Of a DNA stretch of 37,113 bases, positions 1-5,700 are shown piece by piece (the first letter of the stretch is position 1; each line of letters opens with the position of its first letter). The notes below the pieces were generated by a model. The model made no database searches. It saw only the letters and a list, made by a program, of their open reading frames with translations, and was not told the origin of the DNA. The DNA lies in NCBI GenBank assembly GCA_913009685.1, contig CAJVXP010000022.1:1-37113 (forward strand). Direction: 5' to 3'. Both the position numbers and the translations under genes were made by a program. Origin of the DNA: an uncultured Bacteroidota bacterium. GTDB lineage: Bacteria; Bacteroidota; Bacteroidia; Bacteroidales; F082.

Positions 1-294
1 CTTTTCTCCGTTATTTGATTGTGGGATTTTGGCAGAATATCCTAAAGTGTCAGTTTCTTTGCTTAAATCAGTCATTGTAATAACAATGTCATTCTTTTGT
101 AAAATATAATCATTCGGATATTCAGCATTAAAATATTTGAATTTATCAGATTTGAATCCACCTCCAATATGAAAATTACCTGGTGTTACCAAAATATCTG
201 ATGTTTCTTCTGTTGTTATGTTCTTTCCTTTGAAAGCAAAACCGTGTTTTACTTTAAAGAAATCTCCCAGTTTTACTTCCTTCCACTTACTCAT
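1..294 (-). CDS. hsdS: Type I restriction enzyme specificity subunit HsdS (partial, 3' end outside window)
   Basis: An open frame of 98 codons runs from an ATG at 294-292 to the left window edge without a stop, so only the N-terminal part is seen. The protein starts MSKWKEVKLGDFFKVKHGFA, then shows ILVTPGNF, a GGGF segment and KNDIVITMTDLSKETDTLGY. This is the usual opening of the first target-recognition domain of HsdS, which sets the DNA sequence read by the type I restriction-methylation complex. The start overlaps the stop of the upstream KilA-N gene by 8 nt, so the two are probably translationally coupled. HsdM lies just upstream. The rest of hsdS, and hsdR if present, must lie to the left. 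The family call is firm; the recognition sequence cannot be predicted. Confidence 0.88.
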   Translation of the reverse strand, partial: MSKWKEVKLGDFFKVKHGFAFKGKNITTEETSDILVTPGNFHIGGGFKSDKFKYFNAEYPNDYILQKNDIVITMTDLSKETDTLGYSAKIPQSNNGEK

Positions 295-1159
295 TACCAC
301 TCCCTTTTTTACCTGCCTGTCCTGCGGACGCAGACTGGTCATTCAACAATTTAACGGAATGGTTTTCCACCAAAATTTTCATCTGTTGTATGGCAATTTG
401 GTTTAGTTTTTCAAGTCTTTTGCTTTGTTCGTAGCCTTCGTTAATAAAAACAGCATTCAGGTTTTCAAGATTTACCAGACAAACCAGTTGACTTACATTG
501 GCATAATCACGGATATTACCTTTTTTATCGGGGTTTTCGTCTCGCCACTGTTTAGCGGTTTTTCCAAATAGAGCCATATTTAATACATCGGCTTCGTTGG
601 CATACACAAAACTTGTTTGCTTGGGAGTAAGATTATCGGGTATCAGGTTTCCCTTTACGGCATCGGTATGTATGCGGTAATTTATTTTGGTAAGTTGTCG
701 TTTAATATTCCAGTCAAGTTCTTTTGACTGCTGGCTTTTTAGGTATTGAAATTCCTTAATCAGATAAAATTTGAATTCTACCGAAACCCAGGAAGCAAAC
801 TCCAATGCAATGTCGATGTGTGCATAAGTTCCTCCATATCGCCCGGATTTAGATTGTAAACCAATGGCATTGGTTGTAGAAATCCATTTTTGCGGAGACA
901 AAACAAAATGATTGTAACCGGCTTCATTTCTAAACAGGTCGAATTCGACCTGTTTAAAATTCGGGTTATTGAGTTTTTCCCAAAGTCCGAGTAACTCGAT
1001 AGTATTTTTGCTTCGCATCCAATTTTTTATAATATCTCTTGGAGCTTCAGGATTCTTAAATTTTGCAATGTCAGTTATGCAAATAAAATCCTCTTGCCGG
1101 GTTTGAGTAAAAGCAACTTCTACACCCTTAACTTCTATTTTTGTATTTTTTTTAATCAT
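287..1159 (-). CDS. KilA-N domain protein inside a type I R-M operon
   Basis: A 290-residue protein. The KilA-N DNA-binding domain covers roughly residues 5-140, with the family hallmarks VLSPQKWISTTNAIGLQSK, SGRYGGTYAHIDIALEFASW and FKFYLIKEFQYLK. The rest (150-270) is helical and charged and ends in a low-complexity Ala/Gly/Gln/Lys tail. KilA-N proteins come mainly from phages and mobile DNA; such genes are, as I recall, common beside hsd genes in Bacteroidota, but their role there is not established. The gene sits between hsdM (72 bp upstream) and hsdS (8-nt overlap). Two oddities: residues 68-76 are encoded by a perfect 26-bp palindrome that also occurs just upstream of the start codon, and the C-terminal tail is encoded by a second, imperfect palindrome. 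A regulatory or modulating role is inference only. Confidence 0.85.
   Translation of the reverse strand: MIKKNTKIEVKGVEVAFTQTRQEDFICITDIAKFKNPEAPRDIIKNWMRSKNTIELLGLWEKLNNPNFKQVEFDLFRNEAGYNHFVLSPQKWISTTNAIGLQSKSGRYGGTYAHIDIALEFASWVSVEFKFYLIKEFQYLKSQQSKELDWNIKRQLTKINYRIHTDAVKGNLIPDNLTPKQTSFVYANEADVLNMALFGKTAKQWRDENPDKKGNIRDYANVSQLVCLVNLENLNAVFINEGYEQSKRLEKLNQIAIQQMKILVENHSVKLLNDQSASAGQAGKKGSGNE
310..337. repeat. Short imperfect palindrome at the 3' end of the KilA-N gene
   Basis: The core CTGCGGACGCAG is a 5-bp stem with a 2-nt loop, and the outer bases CCTGCCTGTC and ACTGG pair partly. It encodes the low-complexity QSASAGQAG tail just before the stop. It resembles the element at the 3' end of hsdM. 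Confidence 0.45.
931..956. repeat. Perfect 26-bp palindrome, copy inside the KilA-N coding region
   Basis: The sequence is TAAACAGGTCGAA followed directly by its exact reverse complement, with an EcoRI-like GAATTC core. It encodes residues 68-76 of the KilA-N protein. A slightly degenerate second copy lies at 1174-1198, upstream of the same gene. Confidence 0.9.
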
Positions 1160-1173
1160 AACAAATTCCTTTT

Positions 1174-1198
1174 TAAACAGGTCAAATTCGACCTGTTA
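1174..1198. repeat. Second copy of the 26-bp palindrome, in the hsdM/KilA-N spacer
   Basis: The arms AACAGGTC and GACCTGTT surround an AAATTC centre, so this copy has one central mismatch relative to 931-956. It sits 15 bp upstream of the KilA-N start codon, where an operator or an RNA hairpin covering the ribosome-binding region would be expected. A third short EcoRI-centred near-palindrome, CCCTCGAATTCGGGGG, follows at 1208-1223. Confidence 0.8.
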
Positions 1199-1231
1199 TT
1201 TCTAAAACCCTCGAATTCGGGGGAATTAAAA

Positions 1232-2809
1232 CTACTCATCTTTCAGCCCTGTCTGCGTGTTACGCACAGACAGATCAATTTTAGCAAGGTTTTCAGCAAT
1301 ACGTTTGTTTAAAATTGCTTCCTCTTTTAACTGTTCTTCAAATTCGGCTTTTAAACTTGTAAAGCGTTCGTTAAAATCAAAGTCATCTTCTTCGTCAACC
1401 AAACCAACATAACGTCCTGGAGTTAAAACATAATCCAATTCTTTTACTCTCTCTATACTTGCAGCATTACAAAAACCTTTTACATCTTCATAATCCCCAT
1501 CAGGATTTCGCCAGTTGTGGTAAGTGTCGGCAATTAATTGTATATCTTCTTTTGAGAGTTCTCGTGTTCTACGGTTTATTAAATGTCCCATATTTCGGGC
1601 ATCAATAAAAAGAATTTCATTGCTTCGGTCTCTGTATTTTCCATTGCTACGATTACGGCTCATAAACCATAAGGAAGCAGGTATTTGTGTATTCAAAAAC
1701 AATTTGGCAGGAAGATTTACAATGCAGTCAACCAAGCCTTCTTCAATTAGTTTTTGTCTAATATCTCCTTCTCCCGAAGTTTTAGAAGTTAAAGAGCCTT
1801 TTGCTAAAACAAAACCAGCCTGTCCGCTTGGTGCAAGATGATAAATGAAATGTTGTATCCAGGCATAGTTGGCATTTCCTGTTGGTGGTGTTCCATATTG
1901 CCAACGCCCATCTTTACGCAATAAATCACCACTCCAATCGCTTACATTAAATGGCGGATTTGCAATGATGTAATCAGATTTTAAATCTTTATGTGCATTA
2001 TTTAAAAACGAGCCTTCGTTATTCCATTTTACCTGAGAACTGTCCAACCCACGAATGGCAAGATTCATCTTTGCCAAGCGCCAAGTGGTTTGATTGCTTT
2101 CCTGTCCGTAAATTGAAATATCATTTATTTTTCCTTGGTGTTCAGTAACAAACTTTTCAGATTGCACGAACATTCCACCAGAACCACAACAAGGGTCAAA
2201 AACTCGTCCTTTGTATGGCTCCAACATTTTAACCAATAGTTCTACAACACTTCTTGGAGTATAGAACTGTCCGCCTTTTTTCCCTTCGGCAAGAGCAAAT
2301 TCACCTAAGAAATATTCAAAAACGTGTCCGAGAATATCGGCACTTCTTGATTTTGCATCGCCAAGGGCAATGTTTCCAATCATATCAATGAGTTCACCCA
2401 AACTTGTTGGGTCAAGATTTTGGCGTGCATAAACTTTTGGCAAAACACCTTTTAATGATGGGTTTTCCTTTTCAATTGCGTCCATCGCTTCATCAACGGT
2501 TTTTCCAATGGTCGGTTGTTTTGCTTTTGATAAAAGAAAATTCCAACGTGCATCACTTGGCACGAAGAACACATTTTCAGCTTTGTATTCGTCTTTGTCT
2601 TCGGGGTCTGCTCCTGTGTATTCTCCTTCTCCGGATTTTAACTTTTCAAAAAGTTCTTCAAAAGCATCAGAGATGTATTTTAAAAATATCAATCCGAGTA
2701 CAACATGTTTGTATTCCGCTGCATCAATGTTTTTCCTCAATTTGTCAGCCGATTTCCATAGTTGTTTTTCCAATGGTTCGTCTGTTCCGTTATTATTCTT
2801 TTTTGCCAT
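1232..2809 (-). CDS. hsdM: Type I restriction-modification system methyltransferase subunit HsdM
   Basis: A 525-residue N6-adenine DNA methyltransferase subunit, which with HsdS methylates host sites. Residues ~10-130 form the HsdM N-terminal helical domain ([20 protein letters not shown]). AdoMet-binding motif I is [11 protein letters not shown] at ~204-214 and catalytic motif IV is NPPF at ~284-287. [13 protein letters not shown] at ~181-193 is also typical of HsdM. The length is normal for the family. Start ATG 2809-2807 has a near-consensus Bacteroidetes -7 box (TATCTTTA) about 25 bp upstream. The last ~20 residues are encoded by an imperfect palindrome (1247-1273), possibly a small inserted repeat that extended the C terminus. 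It is first in the order hsdM, KilA-N, hsdS. Confidence 0.95.
   Translation of the reverse strand: MAKKNNNGTDEPLEKQLWKSADKLRKNIDAAEYKHVVLGLIFLKYISDAFEELFEKLKSGEGEYTGADPEDKDEYKAENVFFVPSDARWNFLLSKAKQPTIGKTVDEAMDAIEKENPSLKGVLPKVYARQNLDPTSLGELIDMIGNIALGDAKSRSADILGHVFEYFLGEFALAEGKKGGQFYTPRSVVELLVKMLEPYKGRVFDPCCGSGGMFVQSEKFVTEHQGKINDISIYGQESNQTTWRLAKMNLAIRGLDSSQVKWNNEGSFLNNAHKDLKSDYIIANPPFNVSDWSGDLLRKDGRWQYGTPPTGNANYAWIQHFIYHLAPSGQAGFVLAKGSLTSKTSGEGDIRQKLIEEGLVDCIVNLPAKLFLNTQIPASLWFMSRNRSNGKYRDRSNEILFIDARNMGHLINRRTRELSKEDIQLIADTYHNWRNPDGDYEDVKGFCNAASIERVKELDYVLTPGRYVGLVDEEDDFDFNERFTSLKAEFEEQLKEEAILNKRIAENLAKIDLSVRNTQTGLKDE
1247..1273. repeat. Short imperfect palindrome at the 3' end of hsdM
   Basis: Arms CTGTCTGCG and CGCACAGACAG can form a bulged hairpin within the last codons of hsdM (residues ~513-521). 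A related palindromic stretch with a CTGCG/CGCAG core and flanking CCTGCCTGTC encodes the C-terminal tail of the KilA-N protein at about 310-337. The two look like copies of one small coding-region palindromic repeat. Confidence 0.5.
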
Positions 2810-2833
2810 ATATTAATTCCTTGATTCAATTCG

Positions 2834-2841
2834 TAAAGATA
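2834..2841 (-). promoter_or_regulatory. Candidate promoter -7 box for hsdM
   Basis: On the minus strand this reads TATCTTTA, one base from the Bacteroidetes -7 consensus TAnnTTTG, about 25 bp upstream of the hsdM start. No clear -33 TTG was seen. Confidence 0.4.
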
Positions 2842-3297
2842 CTTGTTTTTGTCTGAGCGTTGGCTAAAAAATAGCTCTTTTGGTTTTTTCGGGTTGGCTT
2901 TTTTTGCGTGTCGGCAAAAAACCAAATGTGCTATTTGTGCGGTGGCATTTCCTTTTAGTTTTTTATTTGCTAAAAAAATTTCTTTCATTGTTCTGGTTTT
3001 TCTTCGCCTTGCCCATAACGGTTGGGCTATGCTGCGTGCCGCATTTTATTGTTTAATTCATTTTTTGGGTTTAATTCCCCGACGCTCTGCGTCGAAATAG
3101 AAAAGGAATTCCTACTTGATACCTCGTACCCTTGGGTCGAGGTAGTTCATTGAGACAGGCAAGTTACCTGATCTTTTAAAGTGGCACTGTTAGAACCGAA
3201 ATATCCAAACAGCCTCTTTTGTTTTGTTTTGGAAACAATGGCAGGATAGCAACCGTTGTAAATTACTTACTCCCCGATTACACCAACAAGTGCCCGG

Positions 3298-3433
3298 AAT
3301 TACCGATATAAATTTTTCTTTTTACCTCTTATTGTTTGAAAATCTTTCAATAGCTTAGGCTTGTTGAAAGACTTTCTGCCGTAATAAAGATAAGAGGGGG
3401 GGCTCTAATAATTCGATTTATTTATCGGTAATT
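3298..3433. repeat. Nested inverted-repeat element (~136 bp)
   Basis: The terminal 11-bp arms AATTACCGATA (3298-3308) and TATCGGTAATT (3423-3433) match perfectly. Inside them CCTCTTAT (3325-3332) pairs with ATAAGAGG (3390-3397), and inside those TCTTTCAA (3343-3350) pairs with TTGAAAGA (3364-3371). The whole can fold into one long interrupted hairpin. The GGGGGGCTCTAATAATTC at 3396-3413 resembles the start of the repeat at 19193 and 25974. It could be a small non-autonomous mobile element or a structured RNA. Confidence 0.6.
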
Positions 3434-3442
3434 TAGAATTAT

Positions 3443-3466
3443 AATTGGCATAGTTGAGTGCCAATT
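3443..3466 (-). terminator. Candidate terminator hairpin downstream of ddl
   Basis: AATTGGCA and TGCCAATT form a perfect 8-bp stem with an 8-nt loop, 63 bp past the ddl stop. The trailing U run in the minus direction is poor (ATAATTC), so a weak terminator or a simple hairpin is possible. Confidence 0.35.
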
Positions 3467-3528
3467 TTCAAAAAACCAAGGCAAAACAAGTGCACATTTC
3501 TGAAAATCCATATTTTTACCTGTTTTGC

Positions 3529-4503
3529 TTACAAAAACAAATTATCCACCACCATGGTGAAGAGCTCTTTTTTTGTCAGCCCGAAAGCTTCTGCCTGTTT
3601 GGGGATGATGCTGGCTTCGGTCATGCCTGGAATGGAGTTGAGTTCTAAGAAGTAAAGCTCTTTTTCGGTGAGGATATAGTCGAAACGAACAAAACCTTTG
3701 CAGTCTATTTGCCGGTAGAGGAACGAAGAGAGTGTTTTGATGTCGGTTTCTGCTTTCTGTGTGAGGTCGGCGGGGGTTATTTCGTGTGCTTTTCCGTGGG
3801 TATATTTGGCATCATAATCGAAGAAGTCATTTTGTGAGATAATTTCGGTAAGTGGAAAAACCAATAATTCGCAACCTTTTTTTACCAACCCACAGGCAAT
3901 TTCACGACCGACGATGGCCTCCTCAATGAGTATCCGGTTGTCTTCCCGAAAGGCCTTTTCAATGGCCTCATCAAATTCTTCCGGGGTGTTGACTTTGGAA
4001 ATGCCCACGCTGGAGCCGCTTCCCGAAGGTTTAACAAAAACCGGAAGCCCGAGTTGTTTTAATATTTCCATTTTATCTGTTTTTTCTCCTTTTAAAAAGG
4101 AAAAAGAGGCGGCTGTTTTGATGCCAAACGACTGTATAAACCTGTTGCACAGAAATTTGTTGAAACTCAATGCCGAAGTATCCACACCGCAGGAGGTATA
4201 AGGGATGCCCAGCAAATCGAAATAGCCCTGAAGTTTGCCATCTTCACCGGGAGTGCCATGGATGGCATTGAAAACGGCATCAAACCGGATGGTTTCACCA
4301 TCCTTTTCTATGGTAAAATCCGCTTTGTTAACCGGAACTTTTTCTCTGTCGTCGGCGAGCCAGTTCCACTGTTCTTTTTCTATCGCGATAAGAAACGGGC
4401 AGTATTTTTTTCTGTCAATATGTTTGAAGGCCACCTTGCCACTGGCCATTGAAATTTCAAATTCACCAGAATGGCCTCCGCAAACAATGGCTATGTTCTT
4501 CAT
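3529..4503 (-). CDS. ddl: D-alanine--D-alanine ligase
   Basis: A 324-residue ATP-grasp enzyme of the cytoplasm. It joins two D-alanines with ATP to make the dipeptide that is added to UDP-MurNAc-tripeptide in peptidoglycan synthesis. Visible hallmarks are the N-terminal GGHSGEFEIS (9-18), NAIHGTPGEDG (79-89), the ATP-grasp core VFVKPSGSGSSVGISK (155-170), the omega-loop DYDAKYT (229-235, Tyr type as in dipeptide rather than D-lactate ligases) and the Mg-binding end ELNSIPGMTEASIIPKQ (287-303). Length is normal. It is divergent from the PASTA-protein operon, another peptidoglycan-related gene, a neighbourhood I recall as common in Bacteroidota. No clear -7 box was found upstream. Confidence 0.96.
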   Translation of the reverse strand: MKNIAIVCGGHSGEFEISMASGKVAFKHIDRKKYCPFLIAIEKEQWNWLADDREKVPVNKADFTIEKDGETIRFDAVFNAIHGTPGEDGKLQGYFDLLGIPYTSCGVDTSALSFNKFLCNRFIQSFGIKTAASFSFLKGEKTDKMEILKQLGLPVFVKPSGSGSSVGISKVNTPEEFDEAIEKAFREDNRILIEEAIVGREIACGLVKKGCELLVFPLTEIISQNDFFDYDAKYTHGKAHEITPADLTQKAETDIKTLSSFLYRQIDCKGFVRFDYILTEKELYFLELNSIPGMTEASIIPKQAEAFGLTKKELFTMVVDNLFL

Positions 4504-4566
4504 AATTAATCGCTTTGTGATTTTTTACAGAGCCGGAAATTCTCATTTTTCCTTCCCAATAATTTA

Positions 4567-4574
4567 TACCTTTG
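4567..4574 (+). promoter_or_regulatory. Candidate promoter -7 box upstream of the PASTA operon
   Basis: TACCTTTG matches the Bacteroidetes -7 consensus TAnnTTTG in plus orientation, about 250 bp before the PASTA gene. No clear -33 TTG lies at the expected distance. A closer promoter cannot be excluded. Confidence 0.4.
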
Positions 4575-4618
4575 TCGAACTGTTGTACAATGAAGTTATT
4601 TACAGTTAAATGGGATTT

Positions 4619-4728
4619 TCGAGAGGAATATATTGGCTTTAGTGGCGAAGCTCGGTTTTTATTTCATAGCCATGGCTATAAAATAAAAAATAGCTGAAGT
4701 CCAATGAAGTCAAGATATTTCTCGTAGA
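4619..4728. repeat. Long near-perfect hairpin (~53-bp arms) in the PASTA operon leader
   Basis: The centre is ATAGCCATGGCTAT, at 4672/4673. Going outward, GGTTTTTATTTC pairs with AAAATAAAAAATAG, GGCTTTAGTGG with CCAATGAAGTC, and CGAGAGGAATATATTG with CAAGATATTTCTCG, with only scattered mismatches. The arms cover almost the entire element with no spacer, as in a palindromic MITE or REP-like unit. Its apex resembles the centre of the hairpin at 26036-26073. Confidence 0.8.
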
Positions 4729-4824
4729 TTCTCAATTCAACTTTAAACAACTTCAATATTAATTGTTGAACAAAGTTAATGTTTATAGTCGTTTTAAACG
4801 AAACTTTCGATTAAAAATTCAAAC

Positions 4825-5700
4825 ATGGGTTTTTTTTATTTTCTGGGACAAAAGAAATTTTATCTCCAAATTCTGATTTCCATTGTGTTAACGTTGGTAA
4901 TTATTTGGGGGATTTTTGAGTTTCTAAATGTTTTTACCCGTCATGGAGAGGTCTATCTCGTTCCTGATTTTACCGGGCAGACGATACCTGATTTAAAGGA
5001 AAAAGACTTCAGTCAATATTTTGATTTAATTGTTATTGATTCGGTATATGACGTACGTCATGCTCCCGGTTCCATTGTGATGCAGAATCCTTTGCCGGGC
5101 GCCACGGTGAAAAAAGGCCGGCATGTTTACCTTACTGTTGTGGCCAAAAAGCCGGAGATGGTGACAATGCCCGACCTGCGGAATCTGTCGTTACGACAAG
5201 CGTTAGTGTTGCTTGAAGGCAAAGGGCTGAAAGTTCAGGCGCTTCAATATGTGGATTATTTCGCAAAAAATGCCGTTGTGGACCAGCTGCTGAATGGAGA
5301 GCCTGTAGAAGTGGGAACGAAAATTCCTAAAGGAATAGCCATCGGTTTGGTGGTGGGTAAAGGGAGCCATCCCGGGCCTGTTCCTATCCCGTTTATCATT
5401 GGTAAGAAAATAAAAGAGGCACATGAGGCTTTGCATTATGCTTCTTTGAATGTAGGTCATGAGTATTTTCTGGATGGCGATGATACGACTACTGCGCGGG
5501 TATATAAAACAGACCCCGATTTCATAAGCCATTCGATTATGGATATGGGAAGCCCGGTGGATATCTGGTACCGTTCGGACAAAAACTTTGACTTTAAGGA
5601 ATATATACATCAAATGCTGGTTGATACCATGCCACAGGTGCAGGCTGAGACCATACCTCAGGATTCGGCGCAGGTACAGCAACAATCTCAGACGCCATGA
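4825..5700 (+). CDS. Membrane-anchored PASTA-domain protein
   Basis: A 291-residue protein with a short cytoplasmic N terminus, one transmembrane segment (~12-33) and three PASTA repeats in the periplasm, at about 43-107, 111-180 and 184-252. Each shows the PASTA pattern of a PDF/PDL opening and a later P-G/KG-hydrophobic strand (NPLPGATVKKG; EVGTKIPKGIAIGLVV). It ends in a Gln/Pro-rich tail. PASTA domains bind peptidoglycan or beta-lactams in Ser/Thr kinases and penicillin-binding proteins, but here no kinase or transpeptidase domain is attached. A cell-wall sensing or anchoring role is inferred from the domain and from the divergent ddl. It overlaps the next gene by 4 nt (ATGA). Confidence 0.9.
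   Translation: MGFFYFLGQKKFYLQILISIVLTLVIIWGIFEFLNVFTRHGEVYLVPDFTGQTIPDLKEKDFSQYFDLIVIDSVYDVRHAPGSIVMQNPLPGATVKKGRHVYLTVVAKKPEMVTMPDLRNLSLRQALVLLEGKGLKVQALQYVDYFAKNAVVDQLLNGEPVEVGTKIPKGIAIGLVVGKGSHPGPVPIPFIIGKKIKEAHEALHYASLNVGHEYFLDGDDTTTARVYKTDPDFISHSIMDMGSPVDIWYRSDKNFDFKEYIHQMLVDTMPQVQAETIPQDSAQVQQQSQTP

Larger units (their letters stand above)
2842..3528. other. Gene-free, palindrome-rich spacer between the hsd locus and ddl
   Basis: No convincing gene is present in about 690 bp. The left part (2860-3060) contains GCCCATAACGGTTGGGCTATG, whose GCCCA/TGGGC arms form a hairpin, next to TGCGTGCCGCATT. I recall closely similar spacer sequences beside many accessory genes in Bacteroidota, so this may be a dispersed-repeat scar. 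The middle holds three small palindromes in 65 bp: 3080-3094 (CGACGC, loop TCT, GCGTCG), 3104-3113 (AGGAATTCCT) and 3121-3143 (ACCTCG/CGAGGT enclosing ACCC/GGGT). The right part holds the nested inverted repeat 3298-3433 and a hairpin at 3443-3466. The spacer marks the border between accessory DNA and conserved genes. Confidence 0.6.
4504..4824. other. Divergent intergenic region ddl / PASTA operon
   Basis: This 321-bp stretch carries no gene. It holds a consensus -7 box reading rightward at 4567-4574 and a ~110-bp near-perfect hairpin at 4619-4728. If that promoter is used, the PASTA operon mRNA has a leader of about 250 nt that contains the hairpin. The last 95 bp before the start are AT-rich without an obvious motif. 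Confidence 0.6.

Noticed and set aside
2737-2988. 83-residue minus-strand frame with CRHAKKANPKKPKE text
   Set aside because: It overlaps the hsdM start and the spacer repeat. I recall similar text as mis-annotated hypothetical proteins from this repeat, so I treat it as non-coding.
2842-3528. CRISPR array or tRNA-linked integration site
   Set aside because: There are no regularly spaced repeats and no tRNA-like cloverleaf; the palindromes differ from each other.
4504-4824. Known riboswitch class in the PASTA operon leader
   Set aside because: The leader is almost one long hairpin; no conserved riboswitch core that I know was recognised.
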